A stretch of DNA of 64,000 nt from Erythrophleum ivorense (Eukaryota; Streptophyta; Magnoliopsida; Fabales; Fabaceae): the NCBI GenBank assembly GCA_026724425.1, contig JAIUCV010000001.1, positions 19,438,970 to 19,502,969 of the forward strand. The letters are read 5' to 3'. The notes under the pieces were generated by a model. The model saw only the letters and a list, made by a program, of their open reading frames with translations. It was not told the origin of the DNA and did no database searches. The position numbers and the translations under genes were made by a program. Shown here one piece after another: positions 12,054 through 23,277 of this stretch (position 1 is its first letter; each line of letters opens with the position of its first letter).

Positions 12054-13146
12054 CCATGTTTTTCTATTTTTTGTAGTTAATTTTAATTAAATTGACTTTT
12101 AGTCTTAACAGTAATGACATTTTTTACTTAGTTTAAGTGTCTTCATATCTTTTTTTCTTTTTAATTGGACTAATTAATTAATTTGTATTAGTCTCTAAAT
12201 AGATGTCTAATTTTGATCTAAATAAAATCTAGTTAATTTCTTATCCCATTGTGAAAAGGAACCATCTTGCTATCTAGTCTAGTATGAACATAATCTTTTT
12301 AGTATCTCATTCCATGTAAAGGGAATCTCGTAGGCATCTAGTTAGAATCCTCGGTTTAGTTTAAAAGGAATCTAGTCCTAATGTGAACAAAATCTAGATA
12401 TCTTTCTAGTGTAAACATAATCATGGGGAATCTTTATCTAATGTGAATAGAACCAAAGGGATTCTTCAAATATTTCCTTTAATCTAACAACATATAGAAC
12501 ACTCATAAATATTCCTAAATTATCCTTAATAAGTTCAATATATATATATATATAATTTTTAAGCAATTAGCACAAGAATCAATTAATTAGATAAAGCACA
12601 TAAATAATAAAAATCTAATTAACACATATCGTAGTTGTACAAGAGTTACCTTTCATAGCTACATAAAATCATTGTTTATAGGGAATTGACTCCATTGGAA
12701 CTCCTACATATTCTAATGTTTCCATCCACTTATTTGAAGAGATTCGCATAATGACAAGAATTGTAGTGTTTCTATTTTTAGTTATGTTAATTGAGTTTTT
12801 TTAGTTTGTTTATTTTGTGCTTGGCTTATGTTAATTTAATTTTTAATATGGCACCTTTTTTAATGCTTGTTGAGTTGGGGATTTCATTTTAGCTAATTGT
12901 CATTTAAGTAATCTTTATTTAGATTTTATTTATGCTAATTGGGTTAAATTTCATTTAGCATATTCTCTTTGTTTAAAGTTTTAAGGTCGAGGTAGAATTA
13001 TGTTAAAGCTCTCTTGTCTATAATTGGCAATTCCAAAAGAGTTTTATGCATTATGTTACCAAGTTATTAAACCTATTCCAAATGAACAACCCTATAATTT
13101 TTCTCATTATATGCCCTATACTCACCATCCAACACATTATCTTCAC
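12054..13146. other. AT-rich leader-like region, copy E1
   Basis: Non-coding AT-rich DNA leading up to a tRNA-Met-type primer site at 13,160. Only its last ~60 bp clearly matches (inverted) the region next to the second primer site at 60,803. It could be the 3' part of a decayed LTR or the intergenic leader of an integrated pararetrovirus. It includes a (TA)n run at 12,538-12,555. Confidence 0.4.
12538..12555. repeat. (TA)n microsatellite
   Basis: About nine TA dinucleotides. Confidence 0.9.
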
Positions 13147-13159
13147 TGGCCACACCAAT

Positions 13160-13171
13160 TGGTATTAAAGC
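13160..13171 (+). other. tRNA-Met-type primer binding site, decayed
   Basis: TGGTATTAAAGC differs by two bases from the site complementary to plant initiator tRNA-Met used by Copia/Gypsy elements and by caulimovirids. It follows 'cacaccaat', and a second copy (60,803-60,814, minus) also sits next to matching flanks. Confidence 0.55.
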
Positions 13172-13544
13172 CTCAACCATGAGAATCAAGTAAGAGCGAC
13201 ACAAGAAAAGAAAGTAGGAAAAGACCTTTAATCATGAACTCCCAATTTGAAAGTGGCCTAGGATTTGTCAGATTGTCTTTGTCCTTGTTTATACCTAGAT
13301 CTATTACTCTCTCTTATATATCTCATGTTTCTATGAAATAGAAAATCTAGAAAAAATTAACCCATATCCTTGATGAACCCGTCTTAAAGAAACTAATCCT
13401 CCAATTTTTAGTCCATATGCCTTATACCACCAAAATAGAATAATCACCAAATCCACATGACAGATTATCTCCTCTAATAGACCTTTTATAAAAGAAATCA
13501 TCTAAGGTACCTGACGATTGTATCAAGCAACCTTAAATAATTTT
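13172..13544 (+). pseudogene. Remnant downstream of primer site (E1), function unknown
   Basis: From about 13,230 it matches the complement of 60,320-60,740, including an ATG-led frame beginning MNS that is stopped in both copies within 50 codons. The two copies differ by point changes and indels. The conservation suggests a former gag-like or leader ORF, but no domain can be recognised. The match stops where family D begins. Confidence 0.45.
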
Positions 13545-14328
13545 TTCTAGGTTGAAAAAGATTTGCAATATAGAGTGCAACCTAGATCGTTTCCCTCAAA
13601 AATAGATTTCAATATTCAATTGAGCTTTCTAAGTGTAAAAGAACTCTAAAAACACCTAATTGAAGGGGGGGTTTTAATTGAATTTAACTAGCTAAAATTA
13701 GATAGAATTAAATTTCCTAACTACTAAATAAATTGCATGAATGAAGAAGCAACTAATGAACATGTGAATAGCTTTGGATTTATTCCTTGATATCTACTAT
13801 CCTTATCCTAATTCAATTATCATTGGTTTTGGTCTAAGAGTTTCTATTTGTCTTCATGGCAATTTATCTTGAGTTACCACACAAGATTCAAGAGACTAGT
13901 AATTTGATATTAATTGAGACCTCGACTCCACGTTAAATTACTCATTCTTGTGATTAAGATCTTTGAACACTTAAATTGAGGATTAATCAATTAATTAGCC
14001 TCTAAATTTTGACCCTAAGATATTCAATTAACCAATTAAACTCTAAGGAAACCTTAATTCAAACATCAAGCACACAATTTTCTAATATGCATTTCATTAG
14101 ACACCTTAATTGCATACATGAAAAATTGGAGGAAAATGATAAATTCAACACTTAAATCAATCCATTAATTATCAAATACTCTCCTAATTAATGTCTAACC
14201 AACCATCAATTACAAATAACACCAATCCTAATTCATTACTAGCTTAATCAAGCAATTACATGAATAAGAAAAATGTTAGAAAGAAAGGAAATAAGATGCA
14301 GAAATATTAGCCAAAATCCCTTGCTGAT
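13545..14328 (-). repeat. Repeat family D, copy D1 (left part)
   Basis: Reverse complement of D3 (1-848). Interrupted at 14,328 by A3 and resumes at 17,090. No genes; AT-rich. Confidence 0.7.
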
Positions 14329-15775
14329 TGTAACACCATCATTTCTATGTCATGCCCATCATGCCTTACATGCTCATATGAGGTATTGGGATAATAATGC
14401 GAGATCTTTCTCATTGGATTCTTATACTTTCTTTACATTTTGGCATGGTTAAAAATTCACTTTAGTGTCACGTGGACCGAGTGAGCTCATTCTATGCATT
14501 CTCATATTTAATTGCACCATTACAACTCATTTCAATTCCAAAAACATGCTTTTAGCCCATGGAAACCAAAAAGTGGTATGAAACATGCATATTCATTTTC
14601 GGCCAGGCTTGGCCTCATTTCTGGGCAAAGTTTGGAAATTCATAACTAAATCCAGAAAAATTGAAAACATGTACTCTTGGTCATTCTGGAAATATTAGGA
14701 TGTCTACTTCATACTAAAAATAATTATAAGTCTTAAAATCCTACACAAAAAGTGTTTGACATGCGAAATCATCTGGAGGTCGGAGGGGTTCCTGATACTG
14801 TCACAGTTTATTGATATGGATTTCAAAAATGTCTAACTAATTCCACAAAATTCCAATGCTTTCAAATGATACCCCTATGGAAAGATGTGGATGTTAACTA
14901 GAGAGAAAAAATATCTTCAGATCAGTTCATCAAGCCAAACTCCCAAAAATCAATGGAACAGTACCTAGGGTCAGGCAAGATGACTGATACTGGGTAGAAC
15001 CTTCAAAAATGCATATCTTCCTCTCTAGACTTCCAAATAATGTGTTTCCAGTTGCTACAAGTCACTGTGACCGTTTAGTTTCTGTCTATAAAATTTCGTA
15101 GCCATTGGATCACGTTTGCCCCTCGGATGACACAATTCCACAACTGACCAAATGAACAGTGTTTATGAAAATTCGAATTTCTGATACCAACTTTGAAAAA
15201 TCATAGAAAATTCTACAGACCTCCAAATGACCTGATCTTTAGCTTCCCAAAAAGCTCTAGATAAGATCTAGTCACATGCAAACTTTCATGGCAAGAAGAG
15301 GTCATTTGGTCAGACGTGGATATTATGGGCAAATGGACCATTTTCTTGTGTTAAAAGGGGGCTATTGGGGTCCAACTTTGCTCCTCCTGCCTCTAAGACT
15401 CTATGAGCACGTGGGAAAACATCAACATAGGTTATTAAACATAACTCAAATGTCTAATAACCCAGATTTGTAAAACTCACTCTCCCACACTAACATATAC
15501 ACCCATGTGGGTAATGCCAAGATTTTGCTATTCATAACAAAACTTGCTACATCATTCAAGATGGTTTTAATTCTCATACATATATGATAAATACATTCAT
15601 TTACAAGTATTACATCATGTAAATCATTAATTTACATCCTTTAACATAACTACAAAATGGTGACCGCATGACTCTTTTACAATTTCTTGCCGTTTTCTCT
15701 AGCTTCAAGCTTGATAGCTCTCATCTTTTATCTCACTTGGTCCACCTAGCATGTTAGGATGGTGGAGAGGAGGAG

Positions 15776-15794
15776 TGAGATTCAAAGAATCTCA
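15776..15794 (-). other. LTR stem-loop (A3)
   Basis: Perfect 8-bp arms TGAGATTC and GAATCTCA around AAA. Confidence 0.8.
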
Positions 15795-15944
15795 ATAGCT
15801 CATCTCTCATTCAAACATACATAAAGCATGCAAACAAGTCTCACAATGTATGCATGGGCATATTAGCATGTGAAATCATAAGAAAAGCATTTTCAACATT
15901 TGAGTAAGCCATACATATCATACAAAGGTTTGCCAAGCTAATAG

Positions 15945-16120
15945 ATTAGCCTCACCCATTCACTTGTGGATTTTGGACTTGCCTCACCCATTCTTTAAGA
16001 GGTCCTTAGACTCAACCCTTATTCTTGGGAGTCAACCTCACTTTTGGGAGACTCTTTACTTTGTCTCAACTAACTTTAGGGTTCTTGGCTCATCCTCACC
16101 ATGGCTAAAGGATTGTTGGC
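15945..16120 (-). repeat. ~30-bp minisatellite of family A (A3)
   Basis: About five degenerate units with 'ttggac/ttggctcatcctcacc' cores, in the family A position. Confidence 0.7.
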
Positions 16121-16794
16121 TTTTCCATACTCAAGCAAACCAAAGCAATCATATAAAACATCATTGAAATTCATAAGGCATCATCATACTAGCATACTTC
16201 TCATGGTTCAAAACATACATACACACAAGCAAGACAAAGTAAGCACACATTTATGCATGAGAGAAGGTGGAGAGAGCTACCTTAGTGACTAATCACAAGC
16301 TTTCCTTTTCAATTTGTCTCCTCCCTTGTTGGTTTCACAATCACCTCTAGATGGGAGTACTTCTCTCGAGCCTAACTACACAAGAAGCATGAAATTAATT
16401 CTCTTAACACTTTATTCATGAAGAGAAACTAGGGTTTCTCTCTCTAGAATTCCACTAACTCTCCTTCCTCTCTCAAGCTCTCAAGAAAGAAAGCAAGAGG
16501 AAGAAGTAAGGATATGTGAGTCTTGGTCTTCTTCAAAAGGGTTTTCTACTCTCCCTCCTCTGAACCAAGCTCAAAACAGAGCTACTTTAACTACCAAAAT
16601 CATAGGAAGAGAGGGCAAGGAGAGAAGAATAATATTCTAAGAGAAAAGCCATGCAAATCTTACCTTTTCTTGTTCTTCCTTCCTCCTCTAGGTTTCTCTC
16701 TCTCTCCTCTGCCCTTTTCTCTGTCTTAAAGGGAGCTTAAGTCGGTTACAAATAGAAAGGAGGGGTTGGGGTGTTTTAAAAAGTCAAATTCTCT

Positions 16795-17035
16795 TTTTTT
16801 ACACTTTTCCAGACTAACCCTCGCTATAGCAAGTCATAACCCTAGTTATGGCGAGCTCGTACCAGTCCCAGACCCCTGCCTTTGCTACAGCGCGCTACGG
16901 CGAGCAATGCCCTGATTTTTGTATGGGGTGCCTGCACTCGCTATAGCTAGAAGCATTTTTTCTATAGCTATACTATTTCTCGCTATAGCGAATAGGTACA
17001 TTCGCTATAACTAGGCTGTAGCTAGCAGACTTAGA
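16795..17035 (-). repeat. CTATAGCG minisatellite in A3
   Basis: Irregular repeats of 'cgctatagc' and relatives, including a perfect palindrome CGCTATAGCG at 16,981-16,990. It is more GC-rich than its surroundings. The same block lies at 62,650-62,900 in A6. Confidence 0.8.
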
Positions 17036-17089
17036 AAATTTTCAGCCCTTTTTTTTCTTTTCTTTCTTTTTTCTGGTTGTTACACTGAT

Positions 17090-17340
17090 CTTTATAGATT
17101 CAAGCTTTAATCTAAGGTTCCATCCTAGCTAGCCACAAGATTCAATTAAGCTCTCATTAAAGTGGAAAGTGATGGAGGAAAATGGATGAGAAGAGCCAGG
17201 GATGATGGAGAGAATGAAAAGTGAATGGATGGATGATGAATTCTCCCTATGCTCTCCCTCCTTCCCTTATAAACTCATGCTTTTCATCTCATCTTTCCGT
17301 AATGAGAATATTCCATGTGGCTAATCCTCTGGTCAACCCC
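17090..17340 (-). repeat. Repeat family D, copy D1 (right part)
   Basis: Continues D1 beyond A3: 'tagattcaagcttt' and onward matches D2 at 18,160. No genes. Confidence 0.6.
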
Positions 17341-18300
17341 CTAACGGGTTGTGTCGCGTAACCTTCAAAATAAAACTAGGTTGGATTAAATTTTATAGTT
17401 AGTGGCACAACCTAAGTCATCTCCCTTGGAAATGGAATTCAATGTTTAATTGGGTTTTTAAGTGTTAAAAGATCCTAGAACTACCTAAATTAATGGGGGT
17501 TTTTGATCTAATTAAACTAAGTAAAATGAAATTGAATTAAAATGACTAACTACCTAATTATATAAACTAATGAATTTATAATGGGCTTATGACTAGCTTT
17601 GGATTTGTCCCTTCATATCCATTATCCTTATCCTAATTCAATTGTCATTAATTCTAGTCTAAGAGTCTATAATTGTGTTCATAGCAAATGTATCTTAAGT
17701 TACCAAGCAAGAATCAAGAGATTAACAATCTAATGTTGAATTGAAACCTCAACCCTGCATCAAATCACTAACTCTTGTCATTAGGATCAATGAACACTTG
17801 AATTGAATGATTAATTGATCAATTAGCCTCTGAATTAACACCCTAGAAGATTCAATTAACCACTTAAACTCTAATGGATCCTTAAATTAGATAATTAAGC
17901 ACACCAATTCTCACATGCATTTCATCAAACACCTTGATTGCATACATGAAAAATGGTAGAAAACTGAAAATCCAGCATTAAAATTAACCAATTAAACATC
18001 AATTGCTCTTCTAATTAGTGTCTAACCAGCTACTAATCATAAACTATATTAATTCCAGTCAATTACAAGTTTAACCAAACAAGTTTAAGAACAAAAATCA
18101 ATGTAAAAAGAGAGAAAAGAAAATAGAAAGCTTAGCCAAAATCCCTTGCTATTCCATAGACTCAAGCTTCAACCAAGGACCTTCTTCCAAGCTAATCACA
18201 AATGGAGTTTTAATGCTTCATTGGATGGAAGGAGATGGAGGAAATAAAGTGAGGAATGAATATGGCGTGGTGTGTTTATTCGATGAAAATGTGTCGATGA
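17341..18300 (-). repeat. Repeat family D, copy D2, tandem to D1
   Basis: Same orientation as D1. The landmark 'ccaaaatcccttgct' is at 14,311 in D1 and 18,136 in D2; after removing A3 and one duplication the period is about 1,064 bp. So family D forms a direct tandem here. A 'gtgtcgcgtaacc' block at 17,350 has a degenerate counterpart near 839 in D3. No ORF. Confidence 0.65.
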
Positions 18301-20470
18301 ATTAACGTGATTAATGGCCCTTCTAACGTGCCTCTAATTTGTTCTTCACGTGCTGCTCTTTAATGAATCACATGCAGCCTCCTATGTGAGCTTCTTATTC
18401 CCTTGCCTATGCTTTCTTTTCTTTTATAATATTCCACATACTCAGCTTCTCCTTTTTGTGTGTCACACTCTGCTCGTTAAAACTTACATGTTTTCTTCAT
18501 CACAATAACGTGTTCTACACAGTTAGCTCCCTTGCTTTTTCCTAAAACTGCAGCTTGCTCATTCCTTTCCTTCTCCTTCACCACGTAGCTTCCTTTATTT
18601 TCGCTACTGCCCTATTTGTTTTGGACATCATTCTTCCACATTAACTTTTGTGTGTGTCTCTTCTTCAGCTCCTTGCTTTGCCTTTTCATTAAAAGAAACT
18701 TATAGCTTAAGTGAGAGCTGCCTAGGTTAATTCCCCTATGCTTCTTTCCCATCGTGCTTTCTTTGCGCTTTGATGTTAATCCTTTTCACCACGTGTGCAG
18801 CTAGTGCTTCCTCTCGAATCCATGTATGAGTGAGCTCTATTTTGAGCTTTCTTCTCCTTTAGTATTCACATGCTCTCTACATTCTTTTCCTTCCCTGCAT
18901 ATCTCTTTCCATCTTCTTTTGTTCACAAGCTTCTTCTCTACGTGAGCTGCCTTCTTCTTCTTGCTTCATGCACCCAAGCTCAAGTTTTCTTCTTCTTTTG
19001 TGTTGATCAATGTTTGTTCCAGCCATGTTCAACTCGTGCCAATCTCCACACCATTACATGTAAAACCTGAGCCTTTGTTAGACCACGTGAATCTCCCTGT
19101 ATGTGCTTCTCTCGAGTTCTTGCTAAATGGATGCGATTCCACGTCAGCTCCCTCAGAAAAGACATGCTCTATTTCACATTCTATGCGTTGCTTGCTTGGT
19201 CAGCCTCTAGCTCATCTTCCTTCATTCACTTTCATACCCAACCCATGGATCTTTCTTAGTGTCGTCTCCATCGTGCAGCCACTTTCATGTATAATTTTGA
19301 CGTACAAATCTACATGTCTATTAATGTGAGGCTACTTTGGTGTGTTTGCTCTGCTCCCAACCATGTAAACCTAGCTTTTTCATTTAACTCAGCTCATTCA
19401 AATCGTGATAATGGTAAACCCATATCTCATTTAACTCGTGGCATTCCTTCTCTCCACTTAAGCTCAAAACTTTCTTGCTTCATTCTGCCTATAGTAGCTT
19501 CATATTTCATTTCCCACGTGACTTCCTTAACCAGCTTCTTTAAAACCTTCTCTTCCTACGTAATGAACTTGAATGTGCATCTCAATCCAAAAGTCCATGG
19601 TTTGGTGAAGCTATTGCATATATGATTTGCATGTATGGAGTGTGAATGTAAATCTCCTTAGCCAATTTCTTCAAAATTAAAACTTCCCATTCATGTTCTG
19701 ATTAATCTCCACCATTAGAAATTTAATTGCCCATAAAAACTCTACAAAAATAATAGATAAAAAATCAAATAAGACTATTTACAAAAATTATTTAAGATAT
19801 AATTGAGCATTAAAAACCAATAATTTGTAAATTAATTCCTATAATGTAGAACATGGCTAATTAAAATCAAATTCCACTCAATTACATCCATTAGGCCATA
19901 TTTAATTATTAAAGTACTAAAATTAGAAGGATTCATGTATATAAAACTAGCATTCATCACCCCCATAACCTAAGAGTGAGTGAAGTATGTTCAATGGATC
20001 CCTCTTCTCGTGGCTACATGTATGAGTGTATGGTGTTTTAATGAACATAAAACATGGAGCCTCCTTCTTCCATCCCATGGCTTATGTGTGATTCCATGCA
20101 TTTCCTATCCTGAACCCGTGAGTGTGGAGGAGGGAAGTGAGTTAGGCATGTGTGTTTCTGGTGGTACATGTAAGAGCTCTATGCGTTATCATTGCATGTG
20201 TTATTCTCATGTTGAATGAAGATGGAATGAGTAAGTGTTTTGCTAAGCTTCCATGTGCTTCTGTCCATGCCTTGAGTGTGTGTTGTGTTTACATGGAGGA
20301 AGCTTAATGATTGATGCCATGGCCTGCATGTGTGAATTTGTGTGAACATACGTGGAGTGTACTGTGGCTTCCACATAAACTCACGTACGTGTATAAATGT
20401 AAGAGAGAGTGTGATGCCTTCTCATGTGTGATTAGGAGCCCGTGAAGTGAGTAAATTTGCACCTTATGTG
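18301..20470. other. ACGTG-rich tract, no gene recognised
   Basis: Pyrimidine-rich 'gcttcttctcc' DNA studded with ACGTG words: at 18,305, 18,326, 18,347, 18,508, 18,790, 18,940, 19,084, 19,515, 20,350 and 20,382, several as full CACGTG, plus near-matches at 18,582 and 19,558. Such words are rare elsewhere in the window. The short ORFs here overlap one another and lack any recognisable domain or codon pattern, so I do not call a gene. It follows D2 directly and may be a decayed minisatellite of the same large element. Confidence 0.5.
19715..19965. repeat. Direct repeat, copy 1 of 2
   Basis: AT-rich block starting around 'aattgcccat' and including 'tctacaaaaataata'; repeated 845 bp downstream at 20,560-20,810. 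The intervening ~590 bp is not obviously repeated. Confidence 0.65.
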
Positions 20471-20559
20471 TGTTAACTGATGCATTAAAATTGTAACAAT
20501 TATTTCCTCCTTGATATTGCACACTTGAAGCTCTATTTCTTCTCCAATTCAATTTCTCA

Positions 20560-20810
20560 TTCAAGCTCCAATTGCCCATTAAAAAGTCTACAAAAATAAT
20601 ATACAACATTCAATAGGAAAAATTCATAAAATTATTTAAAAAAAATTTATGCATTAAAAATCTAAAATTTTGCAAATTAATTCCTAAAGTGCAATAATGG
20701 CCAATAAAATCAAATTTCATTCAATTAAATCCTTTAAGTAATAATTCATCCTCAAAAAGTCTAAATTCAAGGAAATAATATATATAAATGATGTTTACCA
20801 GTACCTAATT
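20560..20810. repeat. Direct repeat, copy 2 of 2
   Basis: Partner of 19,715-19,965 ('attgcccat' at 20,571, 'tctacaaaaataata' at 20,588). Diverged but colinear over about 240 bp. Confidence 0.65.
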
Positions 20811-20835
20811 GGATCTGTGTGCATTGCAATCAACC

Positions 20836-21123
20836 AGAGCTAAATAATATGTTACTCTTGAGGTCTTTTTAGATCTTATTCCTTACTGGCATCATGAGGG
20901 CTATGCTCATCTTCATGTCAGTGCTATCAAACTCATTCTCACCCTTTGTGGCAAAAAAAGAATTGCAACCATCATTAGAATATCACTTCTTTATACTAAT
21001 TAAGTATTTATACAAAGTTTCATGATGCATGGATTGGCACAGTTCATATTATTGTCCCTCGAAAGCTTTAAAGAATGAGTGATAAGACAATAAAGATAGT
21101 TTTTAAGAAACCAAAATTAAAAG
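20836..21123 (+). pseudogene. Caulimovirid-like movement-protein fragment, decayed and cut by A4
   Basis: The plus frame from 20,836 reads about 55 residues with one early stop and then a stop near 21,000. Its run of hydrophobic strands, the patch HHEGYAHLH and the downstream RISLL resemble, from memory and not by search, the movement-protein domain of plant pararetroviruses integrated in genomes. A short stretch ending in FKKPKLK at 21,075-21,120 in a shifted frame matches, with conservative changes, the inverted copy at 25,374-25,751. A4 is inserted right after it. Stops and frameshifts make it non-functional. A Ty3-like coding remnant is the alternative. Confidence 0.5.
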
Positions 21124-22974
21124 TGTAATATCCGTTATTCTAAAAGCCTTAAACTAAGGATATTACAAAAGGAAGTCCCCTAAATTGAATGATTAAAAGC
21201 TAAATAAATTTAAGGTAATAATCTAGCCTTTGAAAATGAGGATACAAGGCTAAAGATGCTCAAAAAGCAAAGCCAGAATAGCTAAATAAAATTGGAGCAA
21301 TGGCATTTTTATAATTTCAGATAACTTTTGGAAAACTCAAAGGAGGGATCTTTAAATAGAAAAAAGTGAGTTTTTTTGGGATTTTCAGAGGCCTTAAAAA
21401 CTATAGGAACCCCTAGAATGGTTAAAACCCCTCCAGTATGTAATTTAAAGTATCAATTGACCAAAACTTTGACCAATTTGTTCAAAAAGGTTTTTAATCT
21501 AATTTGGGTAAAACCAAAGGCATTGTATGAATTAGAGAATCTAAATATCATGATGGAAAAGACAATTCTCAAAAAGGAGTTGAAATGAGCCCAACTGAAA
21601 AGAACCAAGAAAAAGAATTGAATTGAAATTTTAAAAAAGTATTAAAATGACCCCTCTTGCTCCTTATTTCAGCATGTCACCTCCTCCCTCCATTTTCCAC
21701 CTACTTCATTTTGCTCCAAAATAGAACTTAGACAAGCTTGAGGAGGCACACAAGAGAGAGAGCAAGGAAGGAAGAAACTAAGAAAAAAAGTGTAAGAAAT
21801 TCATGATTTTCATGCTTTCTCCTTCTTCTAACTTCTTCTCCTCTTTCTTCTCTTTTCTCTCATAGTTTTGATAACTTAGAGCTATTTCATGGCTAGTTCA
21901 GTAGGAGGAGGAGAGGAATTAAAGGAGAGATTAGAAGCTTTAGAAAGCTCCTTGGAAAAGCTTGCAAATAAGGTAAGAAACTATGGATTATTTTGCTTCA
22001 TCTTGTCTTCTTTTTCCACAGGTGTCTCGGCCAACCTTAGGCCCATCAAGGAAGGAAGGATTTTTTATCATAGCAAGGTAGGAACAAGGGTTTTAAGGTA
22101 TGAGGAGTAAGAATATGCAATTGGAACTAAAAGAGAAGCCTTAGAAATTAAGTTATGTTACCTAGGGTTCTTATTGCACCTAGCAATTTTTGAAGCTTTC
22201 TAATGGTAATCTAGCTTATATAAGAGTATGTATGAGTTCTTAAAAGATCTAGGAAGATTTATGGGGGCCAAATTCCCTAAAGAAAATTCCATGGGCTCCT
22301 ATAAGTATGCATGTCTTGGCCAAGGAAGGGAAAGGGTACCTAGGGAGAGTTTTCTTTGATTCCAAGGATAGAAATAGTCTAGATATGATTAATAAACACT
22401 AATGGAAGCATTGGTTTGAATTTAGAAGCCATGATTTTATGAGATTGGATTTTAGATTCCTTTTTAAGGCATAAAGAAGCAACTTGAGTCTAGGCTACTT
22501 GAATCGAATTGGAGATAACTCTAATGAGTTCAAATGGAGTCATGAGACTTAAAATGAATAAAAAATTAGAGTCAAGATCACAAATTCTAAGGGTTGCTTC
22601 ATTATACTCTTATATGGAAGCCTAACTATGTTATATGCTAGAATAAGTTTATGTAATACTTATGTGAGGTTAGAGTTAGTTCCAATGATGTAATTGTGTC
22701 TTATTTGATTGTCTAGGCCAACCAAATCAAGCTCCTTCTAGGTGTGTATATGTGTGAGGCTGAGGAGGGGAAGGAAAATTCTAAGAAGAAAGCTTGTAAT
22801 TTTGACTCAATGTAGCTCTCTATCCTTTCTTGTATGCATTTCTTAGATGTTTTATTATCATTGGATACTTGTTTTTATGTTTGAACTATGAGATATGTTT
22901 ATAGCCATTGATTAAATACTATAGTACCATTATACTTCTTGAAACATATTGTGAATACAAGATGGCTCTTAATA

Positions 22975-23123
22975 GGTGAGGAGAAGCCAAAAGTCCCTAA
23001 GAATGGGTAAGACAGAGCCAAAAGCATCAAGAAAGAGTGAGGCTTAGTCAAAAGTCCCTAAAAGTAGGTGAGGCAAATCCAAAAGTCCTAAAGAAATTGG
23101 GTAAGGCTAAACCAAAAGTCCAT
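22975..23123 (+). repeat. ~30-bp minisatellite of family A (A4)
   Basis: Five units with core 'gtgaggc.aa.ccaaaagtcc', the clearest example in the window. Confidence 0.85.
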
Positions 23124-23260
23124 AGAGCCTATGTTTGATTTGAATGAGTTTTAGTGACTTGAAAAATAATTATGTATGCTTACTAGAAGCTTTCATTGCA
23201 TGCTTGCATTCTTTGACATGAAAATGTGCCATGTATGCTTGAAAGAGTAAAAGAGTTATT

Positions 23261-23277
23261 GGGATTCTTTGAATCTC
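23261..23277 (+). other. LTR stem-loop (A4)
   Basis: GGGATTC and GAATCTC arms around TTT. As RNA all seven positions pair, one of them as G-U. Confidence 0.8.

Larger units (their letters stand above)
14329..17084 (-). mobile_element. Family A LTR-like element A3, complete
   Basis: Plus-strand ends TGTAACACCA and GTTGTTACA, with a perfect duplication CTGAT at 14,324-14,328 and 17,085-17,089. It is 2,756 bp, shorter than other A copies because the U3 side is short and carries a CGCTATAGCG minisatellite (16,795-17,035). In minus sense it has the leader, the 'aggtagctctc' splice-like site (complement near 16,280), the ~30-bp minisatellite, the stem-loop and ~180-bp modules. A6 belongs to the same CTATAGCG subfamily. 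No coding interior. Confidence 0.85.

Noticed and set aside
18961..19329. 122-codon plus-strand ORF in the ACGTG tract
   Set aside because: Overlaps other ORFs, no domain, and pyrimidine-rich composition explains the open frame.
21889..22110. 73-codon ORF at the leader of A4 with a charged, coiled-coil-like start
   Set aside because: The ATG or frame is missing in the corresponding place in A1 (stop after about 17 codons), A3, A5 and A6; what is conserved is the nucleotide context and donor-like site.
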